Shown here: one piece after another, positions 60,181 to 64,000 of the stretch
Numbering within the stretch: position 1 is the stretch's first letter
Layout: each line of letters begins with the position of its first letter
Origin: Berghia stephanieae
Lineage: Eukaryota > Mollusca > Gastropoda > Nudibranchia > Aeolidiidae
Direction of reading: 5' to 3'
Length of the DNA stretch: 64,000 nt
Assembly (NCBI GenBank): GCA_034508935.3
Contig: CM067443.1
Location: 103,208,623-103,272,622, forward strand
Notes under the pieces: model-generated
The model's database searches: none
What the model saw: only the letters and a program-made list of their open reading frames with translations
Told to the model about the DNA's origin: nothing
Program-made: the position numbers and the translations under genes

Positions 60181-60478
60181 TGCGGCTATGTGGTCTAGTG
60201 GTATGACACTCGCTTTCGGATCAAAAGGTCCTGGGTTCGAGCCTCGCGCTCGGCGCATAGTTGAGTCCTTGGAAAAAGCCCTTTACTCACATTCTCTCAC
60301 CGTACTCAGGTGTAAAATGAGTACCTGGCCGTTAACAGCGTTGTCTTTGTCCGAAAAATTGTAATATCGTCTAACAGGCGTCATGTTCCGTCCTTCAATG
60401 TAGCTGTTGACCAGGGACCCCTTGTAAAGCGCTTTGAGCACATTGAGTGGATATTGCGCTATATAAAGCTCAATTATT
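60181..60478 (+). repeat. SINE-A copy, full length
   Basis: GCGGCTATGTGGTCTAGTGG, GGGTTCGAGCC, TAGCTGTTGACCAGGGACCC and GCGCTATATAAAGCTC. Confidence 0.88.
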
Positions 60479-60662
60479 TTTTTTTACTGTTCTGTGTTGA
60501 AGTTGGATGCGTTTATCTTTCCGCCGACTCTCCATTACAACAATTAAATTTCAGGCCCTCAGTAACGCATCCTGGTTCGCGCAAGTAATTAATTGTTGAT
60601 GCAAACCTCGAAGTTGCCCTTTGAACTTGTTCGATTGGCCGTGATCTTTCATGCACGGTGTA

Positions 60663-60900
60663 TTAACTCACTCAACCCTAGAGAATTTTGCTACTTTTCA
60701 AAATTGAAAAAAAAATGTATTAAAATGAGCATGTGCGTAGACAGCTTTATTCAACTACCATTAACATGTAAAATCTGAAAACAATAGCTTTTATACTATG
60801 CCTATAATTTGTCTCAGAAAAAAATGTAATAAATAGGCATGGGGTAAAAGTTACCCGGGTAAACTACGGATATAGTCGGTGTTAGGGTTGAATGAGTTAA
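60663..60900 (-). mobile_element. MITE-F copy, TTAA-flanked
   Basis: TTAACTCACTCAACCCTAGA to GGTGTTAGGGTTGAATGAGTTAA, in reverse orientation to the other three copies. Confidence 0.87.
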
Positions 60901-60949
60901 TTCACCAAACGGCAGCGTTCAATAGAGACATAAATGCTAAGGGTGTATC

Positions 60950-61235
60950 ATCATCATCATCATCATCATTGCCTTTTTCACCCTAGGTCAGGGTATAGGC
61001 CACAGACAAACAGTTTCCATCCTTCTCTATCCTGAGCTAACTTATCTCATTCCAGGTCTTACCACGCTCTGTATATCCGCTTCTTTAATTCTTCTCCATG
61101 TTCCTCGTGGCTTTCCCCTTGATCTTCTGCCCTGAGGGTTCCAGTCCAATACTTTCTTTGTTATAGTGGAGTCGTTCTTTCTAAGCGTGTGTCCAATCTC
61201 TCAGTGACTTCTGGGCAAACTTGCTTAGAATTATT
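60950..61235 (-). mobile_element. LINE-C 3' fragment, single unit
   Basis: (ATC)n, TTTTTCACCCTAGGTCAGGG, CCATCCTTCTCTATCCTGAG and CCTGAGGGTTCCAGTCCAAT on the minus strand. It extends further 5' (AAGCGTGTGTCCAATCTC). Confidence 0.87.
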
Positions 61236-61364
61236 CCTACTCCCTGTGTATGAATCCCGTCCCCTCTCCCTGAATATAAAAAGGGTGTATGTTGTGATTT
61301 AACTATTAGATACGTGGGCAAGGATCTATGGGACTCGTGTATGGAGCTTTAAAATAAAAATGAG

Positions 61365-61655
61365 CTTTCTTTTATAGCGCAATATCCACTAAATGTGCAC
61401 AAAACGCTTTACAAGGGGTCCCTGGTCAACAGCAACATTTAACATGTAGTAGGACGGGACATGACGCCTGTTAGGCGATATTGCAATTTTTCGGACAAAG
61501 ACGACGCTGTTAACGGCAAGGTAATGATTTTACACCTGAGTACGGTGAGAGAATGTGAGTAATGAGCCTTTTTCCAAGGATCAACTATGCGCCGAGCGAG
61601 GCTCGAACCCAGGACCTTCCGACCCGAAAGCGAGTGTCATACCACTAGACCACAT
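61365..61655 (-). repeat. SINE-A copy, full length
   Basis: ATAGCGCAATATCCACTAAA to GTCATACCACTAGACCACAT on the minus strand. Confidence 0.86.
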
Positions 61656-61660
61656 AATTT

Positions 61661-61920
61661 ATGCCCTTCCGCCACGGAAACATTAGATATCGTCGACTAG
61701 GCATTCCACAAAGTCATTTAGATAATTCATCAAACTAGATGTCTGATGACAACAGGAATCACCCATGTTGTCCAAGTGAACAAATTGAGGGGGGGGGGGG
61801 GGGGTTTAATAATCTTGCCCAAGGAAAAAAACAACGAATGTGTCTGAACCGGGGCTCGAACCCGGGATCTTCCGGATCACTGTGCAACGCCTTAACCACT
61901 CGGCCACTTCGACTTGGATC
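61661..61920 (-). repeat. SINE-M copy
   Basis: Minus strand head GAAGTGGCCGAGTGGTTAAG and GGGTTCGAGCCCCGG. The body holds a poly(C) run and GGACAACATGGGTGATTCCT. TATGCCCTTCCGCCACGGAA at the left is shared with the copy at 21357. Confidence 0.72.
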
Positions 61921-61937
61921 TTAATGTATTGAAACTA

Positions 61938-62104
61938 GTGGAGATTCCGCATTATTTGCGGGTACGATAACGCATTGCATTGTGACCCGGAAAATCCCTG
62001 GTTCGAGCCTCTATTCAGATACTTTTGTGTTTTTGTTGTTGTGTGTGTTTTTTTTTCCTGGACAAGGTTATTAATCCCCAGTTTGGACAACACGAATGAT
62101 TCCC
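61938..62104 (+). repeat. SINE-M copy, inverted relative to its neighbour
   Basis: GCATTGTGACCCGGAAAATC, CTGGTTCGAGCC, GGACAAGGTTATTAATCCCC and GACAACACGAATGATTCC. Together with 61661-61920 it forms a head-to-head pair. Confidence 0.65.
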
Positions 62105-62405
62105 ATAGGATTCAATAGTCTGATGTCGTCACGTTCGCCCAGCAACGAGCAGCTTGGTTATAAACAAAGAAAATCGGTACTTGCTATTCTTCATGCTGGC
62201 TAGAGCTTTTTCACATGTCATGTGATCAGAATGTATAAAAGTCAAAATATGATTAGATTTTTTTATGTTTTTCTCCTCTGGATACGCTTTTATGCTCGCC
62301 GGGGGAGTATTTCACAAGGGCGTTCACCATTGTTCCTATGGTTTGGAACCAGTTACTAAGCTACTATGCGTCATTACGAAGGAAGTGACGTCACGACTGT
62401 TGAAG
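62105..62405 (+). mobile_element. MITE-G copy, first of a tandem pair
   Basis: ATAGGATTCAATAGTCTGAT to GTGACGTCACGACTGTTGAA. Confidence 0.83.
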
Positions 62406-62712
62406 CCAATTGGATTCAGTTGTCTGACGTCACGCCGCCCGGCAACGGCGGCCATCTTGGTTCTAAACAAAGAAAATCATTACTTTTTATTCTTCATGCT
62501 GGCTAGAACTTTTCATGTCTTGTGATCAGAATGTGTAAAAGTCAAAACATGATCAAATTTATGTTTTTTTTTCCCTCTGGATACGCTTTTATGCTCGCCG
62601 GAGAAATATTTCATACGGGCGTCCGCCATTGTTCCGATAGTTTAGAGCCAGTGTTACTAAGTTACCATACGTCATTAGGAAGGACGTGACGTTACGACTG
62701 TTGAAAAGAGTA
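62406..62712 (+). mobile_element. MITE-G copy, second of a tandem pair
   Basis: CCAATTGGATTCAGTTGTCT to GTGACGTTACGACTGTTGAA. It is closer to the 6043 copy than to its neighbour (shares CCGCCCGGCAACGGCGGCCA). Confidence 0.85.
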
Positions 62713-62888
62713 TTGACATAACTTAAAAACAAAACAATGGTTTATCAATATTCCTTAGTAGATAGAAGTCCTGGGTGACGGCATCTAACGATTGGGTGGG
62801 TGGGGTCTTTTGATCTCACAAAGTGGGCGGAAAGGTCACTGTTGCTACGTCATCCATTCCCCTGTGTGTGTTTTCCCCTTTTCACGTT

Positions 62889-62889
<1 letters not shown>

Positions 62890-62973
<84 letters not shown>

Positions 62974-62985
62974 CCCCCCCCCCCT
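62890..62985. repeat. (CT)n microsatellite then poly(C)
   Basis: About 40 CT repeats with two CCC breaks. Confidence 0.97.
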
Positions 62986-63039
62986 TATTTATTAATTTAT
63001 TATTGTACCGTGACTTTTACATTTTTTTATATAATATAT

Positions 63040-63770
63040 TCACAGAACGCAAGGCAATACTTCTCCATTCTCTAAAAGATCTCCATCATTAATTCATCGC
63101 CGGCATTGGCTCAACACGGCCAATTCGTTCGTTCACCCCTCTGTGGTACATACAACCCCGGAAATCTGCCTTCCTGCCTGCTACCACCTCCTCACAGTCA
63201 TTGATTATCATTCTATTTCATCTGGAATCGACCTAGATAGATAGATCACCTTCCTTCCCACCTACAGACTTGCTGCCATCGAAGTACCCTACAGGATTTT
63301 ACACTGGATTGATTATCTCCCCTCCCCCTCTCTCTCTCTTTCTTATCACGAACTCGCTCTATCTTGTTGGTCTTTTTAAAAAGAAATTATTTTTTTTTTG
63401 TCTACAGTTTTGAGTTGCGTGACTACAAAACGGGAGACATTGTTGTGATCACACCGGGAGCCTTACTGGAATTTGAATACCAATTTGGAATTCTCGTCAT
63501 CACCATTATCAGTATATATTCAATTATTATCGTTAATATTATTATTATTATCATCAACATCATCAAGACCAAGCTTGTGTGTATATTCTGAGATATCGTC
63601 ATCGTGAGATTGTTGGTCGTCGTCGTATAATAACACTGTGTCGGGCAGAAGTCTGGAAATCTCGTGCGTGCTGTGGGATTAAGTGTATCGTCTTCCAATC
63701 CAGCCAACCAACCAACCAATCCAACCCCTCCCTCACTCTTGCGGTGTTTTCTCCTCCATCAGCGTATCTA
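63040..63770 (+). other. possible 5' UTR exons of the right-edge gene
   Basis: Non-repetitive, GC-moderate sequence (63045-63320), then an acceptor-like TTTTTGTCTACAG at 63393-63407. It ends near ATCAG/TCTAG acceptor-like sites just before the ATG at 63774. No homology available. Confidence 0.3.
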
Positions 63771-63773
63771 GGT

Positions 63774-63843
63774 ATGGTAGACTCCTCGTTGTCAAGTTTC
63801 AGCGTCCTGCCTCGGGAGCTTAGCGACTACTTCAGGATCCGAT
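63774..63843 (+). CDS. putative first coding exon of an unidentified gene
   Basis: ATG in good context (GGTATGG) encodes MVDSSLSSFSVLPRELSDYF then RIR and a split codon at a strong donor GAT|GTGAGTAG. Codon use looks like the exons of CRYZL1 rather than repeat. The protein is not recognised. The next exon lies beyond the window or past the SINE-A at 63880. Confidence 0.4.
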
Positions 63844-63879
63844 GTGAGTAGACGGTTGTAGTTAGTTACAAGTTTTTGT

Positions 63880-64000
63880 TTTATGTGGTCTTGTGGTATG
63901 GCACTCGCTTTCGGACCGGAAGGTCCTGGGTTCGAGCCTCGCTCGGCGCTTAGTTGAGTCCTTGGAAAAGGCTCGCTTTTTACTCACTTTCTCTCACCGT
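63880..64000 (+). repeat. SINE-A copy, cut by window edge
   Basis: TATGTGGTCTTGTGGTATGG, GGGTTCGAGCC, and on to CTTTCTCTCACCGT at the edge. Confidence 0.85.

Overview
The window looks like a stretch of an AT-rich, repeat-dense animal nuclear genome. It has spliced genes with GT-AG introns, many tRNA-derived SINEs, LINE tails, MITEs and long microsatellites. The gene content and repeat style fit a lophotrochozoan invertebrate, most likely a mollusc, but the species cannot be fixed from the sequence. No bacterial operon, CRISPR array, phage or LTR/retrovirus-like element was recognised.

Left third (1-19009): the 5' part of an intersectin (ITSN1-type) gene lies on the minus strand. Fourteen exons join in perfect phase from an ATG at 18972 down to 1578 and encode the first 524 residues: two EH domains with intact EF-hand loops, a Gly/Met/Pro-rich linker, and the start of the charged coiled-coil (KLERQ-type) region. 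The SH3 part and anything 3' of it lie beyond the left edge. Its introns hold a mariner inserted in a minisatellite, a second mariner cut by the window edge, hAT-type elements, MITEs, SINEs and several minisatellites that touch splice sites.

Middle (about 19010-35000): a 2.6 kb gap with no recognised gene separates intersectin from a divergently transcribed gene, CRYZL1 (quinone oxidoreductase-like protein 1, plus strand). Eleven coding exons run from an ATG at 21611 to a stop at 34982. The predicted protein is 346 residues if one apparent extra G in exon 10 is discounted. CRYZL1 and ITSN1 are also head-to-head neighbours in human 21q22, so this appears to be old conserved microsynteny around a shared promoter region.

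Right half (about 35000-63000): no gene is recognised with confidence. It is a mosaic of recurring families: SINE-A (Pro-tRNA-like head), SINE-B, SINE-N, SINE-M, an RTE-like LINE whose last ~75 bp is tandemly amplified at two loci, a CR1/L2-like LINE, TTAA-bounded MITEs, TA-bounded MITEs, fold-back MITEs, a MITE carrying TGACGTCA palindromes, a 44-bp minisatellite, and long trinucleotide and homopolymer tracts. Several elements are nested, which gives relative ages. At the right edge (63774) there is a plausible first coding exon of an unidentified plus-strand gene.

Family letters (SINE-A, MITE-E and so on) are labels used only here, and copies were matched by eye. Edges of decayed copies are good to roughly 5-20 bases; exon edges were set by splice sites and reading phase.
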